A program made the position numbers and the translations under genes. Of a stretch of DNA of 64,000 nucleotides, positions 12,573-24,496 are shown in pieces. The notes under the pieces were generated by a model. The model was not told the DNA's origin. It searched no databases and was given only the letters and a program-made list of their open reading frames with translations. This DNA is from Ophryocystis elektroscirrha (Eukaryota; Apicomplexa; Conoidasida; Neogregarinorida; Ophryocystidae). Location: the NCBI GenBank assembly GCA_030141585.1, contig JAQIFP010000001.1, positions 124,001 through 188,000 on the forward strand, given 5' to 3'. Position 1 is the first letter of the stretch, and every line of letters begins with the position of its first letter.

Positions 12573-12909
12573 GATTTTTTAATAGTTTGTATTAATGAAG
12601 ATCATTTGAAAAAATTCTATATGTATAATTTTATACCTGTGGACATTCATGCATTAAGTTTCCACACAAGCACGATCAACCTACCATATAGAAATTATTT
12701 AAAACGTATAAATTGTTGAATATTATAATAATTCAGTGTTTTTTTAGTATGAATTCATGAAATACATCACAATAATCAACTAAAGATGAAATGTATTTGT
12801 TATTTTATATTGACACTGTATATATGTCAAATTATTCCCAGAAATGCCCTGATAGATTGCTCTATCATGCAAAAAAACAAAAAACCTATTAGTCAATAAA
12901 GTACAGAAT
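12573..12909. other. Gene-free spacer upstream of the giant gene
   Basis: AT-rich sequence between the start of the giant gene and the tRNA. The short frames in it have no protein-like composition. It presumably holds the promoter of the minus-strand gene and the downstream flank of the tRNA. No motif was recognised. Confidence 0.6.
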
Positions 12910-12979
12910 GCATTTGCCGGGAATCGAACCCGGATCCCCTCGTTGGCAACGAGATATTCTACCACTGAACCACAAATGC
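12910..12979 (-). tRNA. tRNA-Gly (anticodon GCC)
   Basis: The reverse complement folds as a complete 70-nt cloverleaf. Acceptor stem GCATTTG/CAAATGC; D-arm GTTC...GAAT with GG in the loop (B-less A-box type GTGGTTCAGTGG); anticodon stem TCTCG/CGAGG around the loop TTGCCAA, giving anticodon GCC; T-arm CCGGG-TTCGATT-CCCGG. There is no intron and no encoded CCA, as expected for a eukaryotic nuclear tRNA. The internal A and B boxes are intact, so it should be transcribed by RNA polymerase III. Confidence 0.97.
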
Positions 12980-13335
12980 TACATTTCAAATTACGTTGAC
13001 GTTGTTTAATTCAGGTGATTGATATTTAAAAAATTTCTTGCTGAACAAGTTTTATTTTTTGAGTATCGACTTGGTCGTTATAATTTTAAAAGTAATTTTT
13101 TTTTTACTTGAGCAATGATTACAGAAAACAACTGTGTTTTATTAAAAGGTCTAACAGGCTTATAATTTAACCTTCAAACCTTTTATCATACGTGTTAACT
13201 TATTGAACTTATACTTTGACTAAGCGTTATCATTATAATTTTTTATTGTTAAAATTTAAATAGGCTAACTACGCTTTTTCAGCAAAATAAGTTTAGAAGT
13301 TTATATATTCGAAACTTGAAGAATATAACAACAGC
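12980..13335. promoter_or_regulatory. Upstream region of the lysine-rich protein gene and of the tRNA
   Basis: About 350 bp, AT-rich, with T runs and no open frame. It must carry the 5' flank of the tRNA (minus strand) and the promoter and 5' leader of the plus-strand gene starting at 13336. No specific element was recognised. Confidence 0.45.
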
Positions 13336-14317
13336 ATGGCTACATGTGATCAAAATAACGTAAAAGTTTTATATCAAGATAAGGAAGCAGTGTATGCTGA
13401 GCCAGAGCAGGCTGTGCAGGAGATGAATTCTTTGAAATGGTCTGATATGGTCGATGATACGGAGTCCGAGGGTTATGAAAACGAATTTTCTAATGAAGCT
13501 CCAGTACCTAATGATTTATCTAGTGATGAAACCGAAAGTATCAACTCAGAAGAATCTGAAACATTAGAAGAAAAACCAATTTTTCAAGAAACTCCTAAAG
13601 CTGCTGTTCGAAAGCCGACGTTACCAAGTATCAATTAAAATTAAAATACAAAATGAATGATAGAGACTATGTATAAATGCCTATTATAAATTATTGAATG
13701 TTGAGCTTATATCACATTTTTTAAATGTGTCACACGAATGATACCTAAATATTTAGTATAAGTCGAAATAATTAAATTTTAGTTTACACTGTTATTTAAT
13801 TGAAATAGTCTATAATTAAAAAAAAATGTTAAATAATAATGTAATGAAGGTAACAAACCCCTCTCAAAAAAAAAAAAAAAAGAACTTGAAGCAAAAGAAT
13901 TAGAAAACCTTGATCAACTTTTAACGGATTTTGGACTCGGTGGACCACAAAAAGATTTGTTGAATTCCGCTGGAAATGTAGAGATAGCAACATCTGAAAC
14001 ATTGAAAACCAGCATGAAATCAGAGAGTAAGACAGTCTATTGATTATGTAGCTTCAGGCCTTCAAAAAGATAAAAAAAAAAAAAAAAAGAAGAAAAACGA
14101 AGTTACAAATGATTCTCAAGCTCCAAAGACTGCTACTACTAAAATTCCTGAAGTAATTAATCGAGATCAGCTTTTAACTGCGAAGAAAGCTGCGTTGATG
14201 AAAAAATCAGCTCCAAAAATTAAGCCTACAGTTTCCACCGTACTTGCTCAAGAAGCAAAAAAAAGATCAGAACTAGAGAAAAAAAATAAGCAGAAAAAGC
14301 AGGTTTTTGAAAGATGA
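13336..14317 (+). CDS. Acidic/lysine-rich hypothetical protein (242 aa)
   Basis: Three exons (13336-13627, 13850-14026, 14058-14317) join in frame into 242 aa. The second intron is only 31 nt (GTAAGA...TTCAG). The N-terminal third is strongly acidic (KWSDMVDDTESEGYE, then Ser/Glu runs). Exon 2 has a possible helical motif (ELEAKELENLDQLLTDFGL). Two lysine runs are encoded by uninterrupted A16 and A17 tracts at 13866-13881 and 14072-14088. The C-terminal part is a basic helix ending in KQKKQVFER. No family is recognised. An alternating acidic/basic composition of this kind is common in RNA- or ribosome-associated proteins, but that is only a guess. The homopolymers could hide sequencing errors, though the frame as read is consistent across them. 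Confidence 0.7.
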
Positions 14318-14447
14318 ATCTTGAGCTTTAAATAATTTTTTTAATTGAAAAAGTTTTGTAAAAATATTATAAAATAGAATCAATAGCATTATAATAATGT
14401 GCGTAATTGTTGATAACATATAAATGGATTAAATTTAACCTAATATC

Positions 14448-17400
14448 TTAAACAGCTGTTTTAGATAATCTTCTCTGTCTTGATTGACGCATTATTGATA
14501 AGATTTCGTCTAATTTCTCTGACTTGATGTTCTTTAAAGGCGTTTGGTTTTCTACAGCAGTCAGATTTATAATTTTTGTAAGCGTACTGTTGTTATCATG
14601 TTCCACGGAAAATCCTGGATCTTCATCAATTGCTTTGCTTCGTGAATCTGGCTCTAATTTACAGTCGAATTTAGAAGGGCGACTTAGTAATAGGTCTTTA
14701 TCAATAGTCATATTGGTGTTCAAAGATATTGCTGTTAGTTGTGATGCGGAGTGGGTCGTCGTTGTCACGGTTATTGGTTCACATAAAGACAAGGCTGGCC
14801 TTCCATTTGTGTGGTCCCCACAAGCAGCTCTTCTTTTATATTCTATGTCCAGCTGTTTCGCTAACATAGGATCGTTGAATAGTATCTCAGATAATTCAGA
14901 TCTATAATCAAAGAGCAGTGCAGTTAAGCACTGCATGATGTCTCCTAGAAATACGGAGCACGCATCTTCCATAACTCTTTTTAAAGAAAGCAAAGTTGGA
15001 AGTATCTAATAAAATTTAATTATTACATTTTCACTATAAAAATTTTTAAAGATAATATGCTTTGATGATTTTTGAAAATAATAAATTACTTGATTAGCCA
15101 GGTTTCTTTTAAGTAAATTCAACTCGTATATTTTTTGCTCGCTTTGTTCTACTTGCTCTTCTTCTGGATGTTCCGCTTTAGATGATTGCTGTGATTTGTG
15201 AAATGTAATTTTTAATTCTCTGCATCCCATAATCCTCAAAACATCTCGAAGAGCAACACCAGCAGGTTCATCTGAAGTTTTTGGGAGACTTAGGATTCGT
15301 TTTCCTGATTCATCTTCATCAACAAAAGGTGTTAAAAAAGAATGAACCATACGCCTATTGCAAACTGAGTACTAGATTTTGCTTACCTTGTAATTTCATG
15401 CCGATCTCTGTCATTCATTTGAGCTAAAAAAAATGAATATATCTCTTGTCTTCTGGAAGGATATTTGATTAAGCAAAATGGAGAATTTATTTTAAGTAAT
15501 CCGTTTACAGTTAGCATAGGATTAAATATTGGATGAGTCCCTAAACCGCAGCAGAAACAGAGTAATTCAATAAAATGGTGCTGAATAAAATTGGTCTATT
15601 GAAAAGAAAATGAAAGCTTGAAAGTTTTACATGTTTTGGTATAATAATATTTAATGCCATTGTTTGAGCAAATGATTTTACAACTCGATTACTATCCCCC
15701 AGTAAAGTCAAGCATCTAAATAAGAAATGATTATATATGTAAATTTGTATAATGAACTAGAAATTATTCAAGCTTTGGAAAACTTAAAGTTTTACCTATA
15801 CAAAACAAAGCTTTTGCTTTTTAGATAGTCTTGTGCCAACAGAACAGATAGTACACTTAAAGTTTGTTTTCTTATCAAAATGTTAGATGAACCTAAGGCA
15901 TTAGTAAATTGGGGTAAATAACGGTCGGCTAAAAATGCACTTCGAATAAAGCAATCAGCAAAAATCTACAAAAAAAAACGATTGTGATTAACTTATTAAC
16001 ATTCGGTTTACAACGATTAGTAATAACTGGTGGAAAGAAACTTTTAAATGATTAATTATTATAAAATAATGTAATTAAAATAAAACATAATGGTTATTGA
16101 TTACAATTAAAGCATTGCACTTGACTTGTTCTGGAATATTTTCTGAAAATTGTGTAGCGATAAAGGGTAACATCCGTTTTGTTAGTGTGTCGTTTATCAA
16201 GCAGATATTTCCATAAGCAATTAATGCAGCTGATACAACTAAAAAAGTATTTAAAGTAAAGTTTCGATGTACTTGAAGGATTTAATTTAGATGTTATAAC
16301 AGTTTGTAAACGCTCAATTATTTCATTCACGCCATCATATTTGATTTCATTCCATTTGGATATTAAATTTCCGATTTTGAACATACTATCAATTAGTTTA
16401 TTATTTTCTTCATCACTTAAACTGTGTATTTCAGGTAATAAATTGTTGAAAATTTTCTAAAAGCTATGTGCAAATTTAACAAAAATTACCGTTTGAGTTT
16501 TATATATAGTTTGCAATTTTGAACTGTAATCAAAATTTAAATACTCTGACATGATTTTAAGGGTAGTTAATATTGAAGATGTTAAAGTGTGTGAAGATTG
16601 GCTCTAGGATAGAGTTAATTATTTTCATTCATCACCTGCAAGTCTTGAATCAATAGTTTTGTCAATTGTGTAACACAGTCTGAATTCATGTTTTTCAATA
16701 TGTTGGTTATAATTGATAAAATGGTTTTATAAATTGTGATAGTTTGGTGGTTGTTGACTTTAAGGTCATTGTGAGCTCTTATAAAGCATAGCAAAGCTGT
16801 ATTGGGTGAAATAAGTTTTGGATTACTTAACGTTAATTCCTGTTGAATCATTAAAATCAATTTAGTCTTACATCCATCAATATAAAAACTTCAACAGGCC
16901 AGTTTGAATCGGAATTGTTGGCATAATGATTGGCTGCATTCGCGATTAAAGTGCAAAACCAGGAGGGTATTTGACTGAAAGTATGTGAATTTTATTTCTA
17001 TATTACTCTTGTTTTATAAGCAAAAAAAAAGCTCTTTTAAACAATTCAATCTGATTCGGGGTAGCTTTTTGGAGTAAAATTAACCATATGGGCCAGTTAT
17101 TGATAGCCGTGTCAGTATTTTCTAAAGAGAGCTTTTCAATTTGATTGAATGAGATACGCTGAGACAACAATGAACCCACATTTTCAATTGCGCGCTCATT
17201 TACTAATTTTTCCGGATCACACACAGCACAAAATAATACCAATTTTAACCAAAGTATTTGTACTCTTTCAATAAATGGAAAATAACCTGTACATACGAGT
17301 AATTTATAAAAGCCATAAATACATTTTGATGCATATTATTATAAATTAGTTGAGTTAATATGTTTTTTTTATTAATTTACTTATCAAATCTGACAGAATG

Positions 17401-19723
17401 TGTTGAGTTCTAACGCGAACCAATATACTGGAATCCGTGGCTAATACGGGGAGAACTGTGGGACTCAAAATGTTGTAATAATGGAGTCTCTCATAAATTT
17501 GAAGCTTATCTCCACTAAGCCAATATATCCTATCAATTATACTTTTTATTAAACTTAAACACGATTTTCTTGCTAATTGTTTGGAGTCACAAACAGTGTT
17601 TTGGATAATAGTTGGAAAATTAATTTGTATTGGCGTCTCAATATTATTCAACTTTCCGCCAAAAAAGAGTTGCTTGAACATTTCTGGTAAACGTTTTTCT
17701 CTGTCTAATAAATCAGTATAATGCAATAAATGTGCAAGGCAGTCAATTGCACGACTTCTCACTGTTGGTTGTATATCCTGCAACCGATGAAGTATAGCTT
17801 CAATTAAAGTAATAATGTCTTTGTTTGTATCAAAAGACAATTCTATATAAGACTCTATTATAACGTATGCAATGGCTTCAATACCGAATAACCTCCATGA
17901 AGCTTTCGAACTTATAATCATTTTTAAGAGAAACTTAGAGTATCTTTGCAAAATAGATTCTCTATTTTTACTAGGATTTCCTTGTATCTCATATTTTATA
18001 GCTTTTGATGCAATTGCTTTGATTATTTGAATGGTTGATTCTCTAGCATCTTTTCTATCAGTATTCGAAAAAAGTGAGCATTGTGCCATAATTGCAAATA
18101 TAGGATCATTTATTGTATTCAGATAACATTCAGATTTCAGAGATTTTTTTTTTCGACGAGGGTTTGTGTTTTCGTCAGAGTCAGAAGATATGTCAATTTT
18201 TTTATTAGATTTTCTCCGTTCCTTTTTATTAGACGTCTTTTCTACCCTGAGAATATTCGGCATAGACAATTTTTTTATAATAGAGTGTTGTACCCAAAAA
18301 CATCGTACGCTTACTGTATTTGTAAATGATCAGGATGGAGCAAAACGGGTAAATATTCAATGAGGGTTAATACAAATTCTAAAGCTCTATTTGATTCAAC
18401 CTAAAACACATGATTCAATCTAGACTTACATTAGATTTTCGTGACGTTTTTATAGATAAACAGTTAATTATTTGAAGTAAAATTGGCGATAAAACAAACA
18501 AAAGTATGTCTCCACTCACTTCATTTTGAACGATAGGTACCAAATTACTTGAAGTATTAGTCTAAAATTCAAATAATAGTTATAATCGTAATTCCTTGAT
18601 TTCTTTATTTTTATAATATTTATAGTTGAATTTCTTGCAATATCCATTTTGTATTCAAAATAAATTCACTAATCAAAATAATTTAATTACATTTTTAGAG
18701 AACAAATGAACTTCCACGACATACTTTATTAGTCCATTAAATGCAAGACCACTGAAGAAATTTGACAAATGTTTATTAAAGTACTTCAGTTCAGCATCTG
18801 GCCATTTCAGCATTATTTCAACAAGAAGCTCCACAAGATAATTCATTGCAAATCTGCAATGGTCTGTATGTAACACGCTTTTATTGTAGCTCAAAAGAAA
18901 ATTTATGGCTTCAATCACTAAAGACTTATATACATTGGGGTCTACAGTTTCTTCATTTTCATTATTTTTCTTCTTCAAGTATATTAATGTATGCAATGGT
19001 AGAAATATTTGACGAAATATAAATATGTTCGGACCAAAGAAATGATTCATAGAAAGGGGTAACTTCATAAATGGTATTTGTTTGTAATCTTACTTTGCAT
19101 AAAGAAAAATACATTTTAGTGCCCGTTAAAGCAAGAGAGGTATAATCTCCATCAAATATACTTTGAATTACAACTAAAAGAATGTTTTGATAAATATTTA
19201 AAGGTTTTGAGTTTGGAAACAATTGATACAAATCTTGCCAAAAATTCTTGTCGTCTGTATAATTGTCCTGTACTAAATATTCTCCATAATAAACTTACTG
19301 TGTTTTTCTGAATATATTCACATAATTCAGTAAAAATTTGTATAAGTGATAAAGCATTAATTCCATTTGAAGAGTCATATGTATTATCAATTGTAAAAAG
19401 CTGAGTTTTAAAATTTCCTTGTTTTTCAGCTTCAAGAAATTGGTCCCAAACATCCTCATCTAGCTGGCTGAAATCAATTTTTGATATAATATCATATAGC
19501 TCTAAAAAAATTTGATATGTTTAGCAGATATTATAAGTTTTATTTGAATGAAAAACTATTTTATTTAATTTGCAGTACTTGGATTCTTAATTTAATACAA
19601 TTTGTTTTTTTAATTTTCTTTTTTATATACAAAAATTTCAATTATGCTAAGTAAAAAAATTGTGCAACTATACTTAAAATTTAAAAAAAAAATAAACCTG
19701 TTTATAAAACTACCTTTTCGCAT
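14448..19723 (-). CDS. NCAPD3: Condensin-2 complex subunit D3 (CAP-D3)
   Basis: HEAT-repeat regulatory subunit of condensin II, which with SMC2/SMC4 compacts chromosomes in the nucleus. About 15 exons on the minus strand, starting with a 10-nt first coding exon (ATGCGAAAAG, 19723-19714) spliced to 19501-19299. The N-terminus has the D3-type opening (DFSQLDEDVWDQFLEAE). The central long exon (18269-17355) shows the D3 block SSKASWRLFGIEAIAYVI, then IQPTVRSRAIDCLAHLL and a Ser/Lys-rich disordered start. HEAT motifs follow (DSKQLARKSCLSLIKSII; LVRVRTQHILSDLI). The C-terminal part has ILPTLLSLKRVMEDA and DYRSELSEILFNDPMLAKQL, very close to animal and plant CAP-D3. The tail is basic and disordered. 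Exons between 16900 and 15350 were followed only approximately. Confidence 0.88.
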
Positions 19724-19856
19724 GTTCACGATACGATGTTATATAATATTACATACATTTTGAGGTTGCCATCAGTCCTCATAGAATAAAGAAATAAATT
19801 TATAACTATTTTCAAAAAACTTGCTTGCGTCCGTGGCAAGTATAAAAAGTTGTATT

Positions 19857-22836
19857 TTATTTAATAGGCAAAAAATAAAAATAATATATAGAAATCATTA
19901 ACTCATTTGATTTTCTTTTGGAGGTCCAGCCAAAGAGACTCAAAATACTACATTACAATTTTTATAATTAAAAGATAATTACCCTTCCGTCAGTAGCTGT
20001 AATAACACCATTTGATTCTTCCAGCCTATCGGATAAATCTGAATATATTGATTGTAAGTAAGCAGCGATTTCTCTTAATAAACTAAGTTCTTCAACTCTT
20101 TTTTCTAAAATAATATTATTATCAGTTATGTATATGTACCAAGATTTCGTATATTAACGTTAGGAACTGCAGAATATGCTACTGCTTGTGCAAAGAAATT
20201 ACACTCTTCTTGAGTCGGTTCAGACTCTAAAACTTCAAATAGCTTGATAGAGTAGAAAACTGATAAATCGGGTTTGTGTGTTGGACCACAAGATAGTATT
20301 CGTAAAGATGACTTAGTACAGTTTACAGTTTTATAGTGAGCAGTTATAAGTGGTTGCATATCGCTATTTTGAATTGTATTATGTCTTGCTGTTGCAGCTG
20401 CAAATAAAAAATCAATAGATTTAAAAGGTTTAGGCATATTATATAGCCAATCCAATGGAGTGGAATGGCTTAAACCCGGGTTTTGTATATTTTTAGGCTC
20501 CTGGTGTAAGTGGTCAACGCTAATTAAAATCCTTTGAAACGATTTAAATCTTGTAGGATCTTCGCACTAACAATATTACAATAATGATACTTTCTCTATG
20601 TTGAATCCAAATAAATAAATAATTGTAAAATATTAGCTCATATTCAATTAAATCTTACTTGCAGTTCAACTGCTTGCTGATGGTTATAAACGTCTTGTTG
20701 AGAATTAATTGAGGCGAAGTTTACTCTTATCGCAATAGTTTTAAATAAACGATGCAAGAAAGCATTAGCAATATTGAAATGAAGACTCATCAACCTACAA
20801 GCATTGGGGGGTAACTCGGGCTGATTTTTTAAGTTGTTAAAATTTTGTGATGCATATAAATCTTCAAGTGTTTTTAAAGTTGATAGAGGAAGATCAGAAG
20901 GTAATGCTAAACCTGTAGAACTAGCCAATAATGTTAATGGTATCCCTCTTAGTAAGCTAAATTTAAATAATAATTATTTTTTAAATTTTACAATAATAAC
21001 TCTGAACGCTTCAAGCATAAAGTTTTAATGAGATGACTACACTGCTCCATAACTTCCTCAGCTGTTTGTGATATAGAATTATTATCATCTTGGTTGGGAC
21101 TAATGTCATCGCTGTTGGGGGGTTGATGTAGCTGATTATTATCAGGTATATTTAATCCTGAATTCGCCTAGTATAAAAGTTATTAATTTTCACAGTAATA
21201 TATATAACAGCATAAATTATACTATATTTTCAGTCAATAAAATTTGTAACCTTAAATTAATAACTTACAGGTTTCATGCTTTGTTCCTGTTTAGAAATAC
21301 AAGCATTATCAGCGTCTATTTATAAGTTTTGTGACAATGTAAAAAAATTTTACCTAAATTTTTAAATTGATCTATATCAGAAAGACCAATATCTTTATTC
21401 GATAGACATTTTATAGGATTTTGTGTATTAACCTTATATACTGATTGAAATTCGAAAGAATTTGATCCATTTTGAATTTTGGCAATGTTGAACTAATTAA
21501 TGTGTAAATTAATAATAAGATAAAATTACACTTTTTGCTTTCAATATTTCCCAAACAGATATGTGCTCAAAGGGAGTCAAATCTATGTTTTTATAACCAT
21601 CTTGCATACACAAATCAAGTAGCTCAATTTCAAATAAAGAATTGATTTCTCCTATAATTGGTCTTGAGCACTTAATTAATATACCTGTGTCTCTTCTTAG
21701 CTCTTCAATTTTTAAAGCAAGCAAAAGACCTCTTTGAGTTGTACCTCCTCGAGTAAGACCTGCTAGTAATTCTCTTTGACGAATTGGATCCGAGTCTGGA
21801 AACGTCTATCAAGCAAGTCACTATTAATAGAGTACTACAGATATGGCTCGTGGAGGTAGTGTTAAATATCGCATTTCATCTAAATCTTGAACAATAATGG
21901 ATCGTCTTCCCATAGTTGCAGCCATACTTTGCAGTTTAGCTTTAGTTTGCGGTAGATCAGGAACTCTAGGAAACCATTCAGAATCAAGATCAACAACACG
22001 GCCTATATAACGCGTTTATGATTAAGCTTTTACCGATAAAGTTTCCTATACTAGTTCCTTGCGCTCGTTTGCGATTAGCCAGAAACCTGTTCCACCAGAC
22101 TAATTGTCCATGAAAACACAGCCCTAACACAGGCGCAGGTACAGCTTGAGGTAATCCAGGAGGTATATGTTTGAAGAGAGCGTGATTAGGTGAAATAGGT
22201 ACGTAAGATTTCTGCCCTAAATATTTAGGATATGATAGTGTTTGCTGCTTGTCCCAAACATCATTTGATTCTATTGAGTCTCTTGACCGAGGACTGGAAA
22301 AATTTTGTACATCTGACTTATCTGCATCTTCCTTCTGAAGATTAGGTAAATTACATCGAAAGTATATGAGTTATGAAAATAACTATAATTTATTTTGTGT
22401 GAAACTTACAGACTCATCATTATATTCGCAACTATTGGAAGGTGTATACTTAGCATCTCGAATGGATTCTTTGCTATTTTCTATTGTAGATTTGGAGCTC
22501 GTATACATTAGTAAGTTTCTAAAATAATCAAGCTGTAAATAACTGTGCAAAAATATGGATTAGTTTTATTTCAAAGACAAAGTTTAAATGAATAATTTTA
22601 ATTTATCGTTTGATATTAGTCAAAATATAAATAAATTAGTTTTATATAATTTATTATTAATAACCGTACGAATTGCAATTGTCTTTTTCAAACGCAAGCA
22701 TCGTTGATGGGTCCGACAAAACTGTATTATTTTGCTGGATTTTTGAAGAACTTTGGTGAAAAGAATAACTTTGATCCGCTCCTATAAATTGTATAGGAGC
22801 TGAAGCACGAACAAAAGTTTCATTAACTGAGTGCAT
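19857..22836 (-). CDS. Unassigned conserved-looking protein (about 850 aa)
   Basis: Multi-exon gene followed by frame from ATG at 22836 to a stop at 19857. The order of segments is: Ser-rich N-terminus (MHSVNETFVRASAPIQF); a proline-containing core (YVPISPNHALFKHIPPGLP, then LGLCFHGQLVWW); GRRSIIVQDLDEMRYLTLPP; ELLAGLTRGGTTQRGLLLAL; an Asn/Gln-rich linker; a helical region (TLKTLEDLYASQNFN; LMSLHFNIANAFLHRLF); DWLYNMPKPFKSIDFLFAAA; and a C-terminal helix (REIAAYLQSIYSDLSDRLEE). The core looks folded and conserved but I cannot name it. The last short exon (SILSLFGWTSKRK) is the least certain. The gene lies head to tail with CAP-D3 (133 bp) and diverges from SNRNP27 (189 bp between start codons). 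Confidence 0.65.
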
Positions 22837-23025
22837 TTATAATTAAAAAAAAACAATGTTTAACAAATTAAAGACTTGGAATACTTGAAACCCAATATAT
22901 AATCGGTCAAATTATTATTTTTTGTGCATTAATCAACGTTCTTAAATTTCGATAAAATTGATCTGATTATATTAGGCCTTGTCGTGATTTAAGAGAATTT
23001 CGTAATTAAATGAGCTAGGTTTAAC

Positions 23026-24480
23026 ATGGAACCCAGTAAGCTTTCTACAGCAACCACGTATGTGAACTTATTGAAGTTTAAACTAAAATGTGTATTTATA
23101 ATAAAATTTATTTATTTAGATGATATATACAAATTATACCACTGAAATTGATAATTTATATTCATTATAGTGAAGATAAAGATAATGGTAATGAATTCGG
23201 AAAATTGCATGAATCTAGCGAAACCTCTGAGTTAAATGAAAACCCTTTGAAAGTAAAATTAAATTTGTAGTTCTCAACAACTTTAGGCTGAAAATGAAAG
23301 TTCTACGGAAACAGCAGAAAATGTCCCCATTCAAATTTCTAATGATAATGTCAATAAATCAAATAAAGAATCGAAGGATAAAGAGAACAATAATGAAGGC
23401 AATAGTAAAATAGACGATCTGACAACATCAAAAGAACATTCTTCACCTAAAGACAGTTCTGAGATTATCAAAAGATCATCAAATAGTTATGATATAGATG
23501 AAAAAAAGACTTCCTCAAAAACTAAGTCTTCAAAAGAAAATCAAAATAAATTTAATAGACCATCAGCGGATATCCGAACAACTGAAAATAATCACTATAA
23601 GCCTTCTAAGAGTCACCGGGATTATTCAGAGAATCGGCATTCGGTGAGGCAACATAGAGTTTCTCATAGGCGGTCATCAAGTCGCCGTAAATACTCTAGA
23701 AGTCGCAGAAATCGCTCAACAAGTCGTCACAGGCGTTTGCCCAGTAGACACGGACGTTCTAGAAGTCGGCACAGACGCTCTTCAAGTAGACATCGTTGTT
23801 CACCCAGTCGCCGAAAACGTTCATCGAGTCGCCGTAGGCACTCCGTTCATCGTTGTAGACGATCAGTTAATCGCCGCAATCGTACACCAAGTGTATATAG
23901 ACAATCACATAATAGACATAGGCGTTCAGTCAGTTATAAACCAAGACGGTTGAATAGCAGAAGAAGAAATGTTTCTTCAAGTTACAGTTGTCATAAAACA
24001 TATAAACGTTATTCAGCAAGTTATTCTAGACGTACTCCGACCCCTTTAAAACACCGTCTTAGAAAACGCAATTACGAGAATGAAAATGCTAGAGGTAGCT
24101 CAAAGGTCAGATCATCTGAATCTGGTAACCGACATCACGTTTCTTCTTATTACGGAAAATCCCGTCAACTATATATAAATACCAGACGAAGTCCAACTCC
24201 ACATAAAGGTCGTCGACACAATGCTGCTAAATATGTCTCAAATCGTTCTGTTAGCAGCTCTTCATCAGAAAAATCTTCAAAGTCATCTTGTGAAGATGAA
24301 GAGCTTCCTGAAGATCAGCTCATTTTGAAACTCATGGGTGTTAGTGACTTTGATACTAGTAAAAATAAAGACCATTTCAGCTCAGATTTGTCATACATTA
24401 AGAAAAAAAGTAAAAGGCAGTACCGGCAATATATGAATCGTAGAGGTGGTTTCAATCGACCACTATCTCCAGTTTTTTAA
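23026..24480 (+). CDS. SNRNP27: U4/U6.U5 tri-snRNP 27 kDa protein with long RS domain
   Basis: Splicing factor of the tri-snRNP. Exons 23026-23057, 23171-23252 and 23287-24480 join to 435 aa. Residues 1-200 are acidic and Ser/Asn/Lys-rich. About 205-335 form an arginine/serine (RS) domain (RSRRNRSTSRHRR and many similar). The C-terminal 60 residues carry the family signature: LKLMGVSDFDTSKNKDH, then KRQYRQYMNRRGGFNRPLSPV, matching the SNRNP27 C-terminal domain. The human protein is about 155 aa, so the acidic part and the RS region are greatly expanded here. The RS domain is probably phosphorylated by SR kinases, as in the family. The stop codon is only 16 bp from the convergent VPS13 stop. 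Confidence 0.93.
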
Positions 24481-24496
24481 ATATGCAGCTCAGTAA

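Noticed and set aside
12780..12989. Minus-strand frame of 69 aa across the tRNA gene
   Set aside because: Translation of the tRNA itself and its flanks; no protein-coding evidence.
16615..16860. Separate small genes in 15-17.3 kb (minus)
   Set aside because: HEAT-like composition and same-strand continuity place these frames as exons of CAP-D3.
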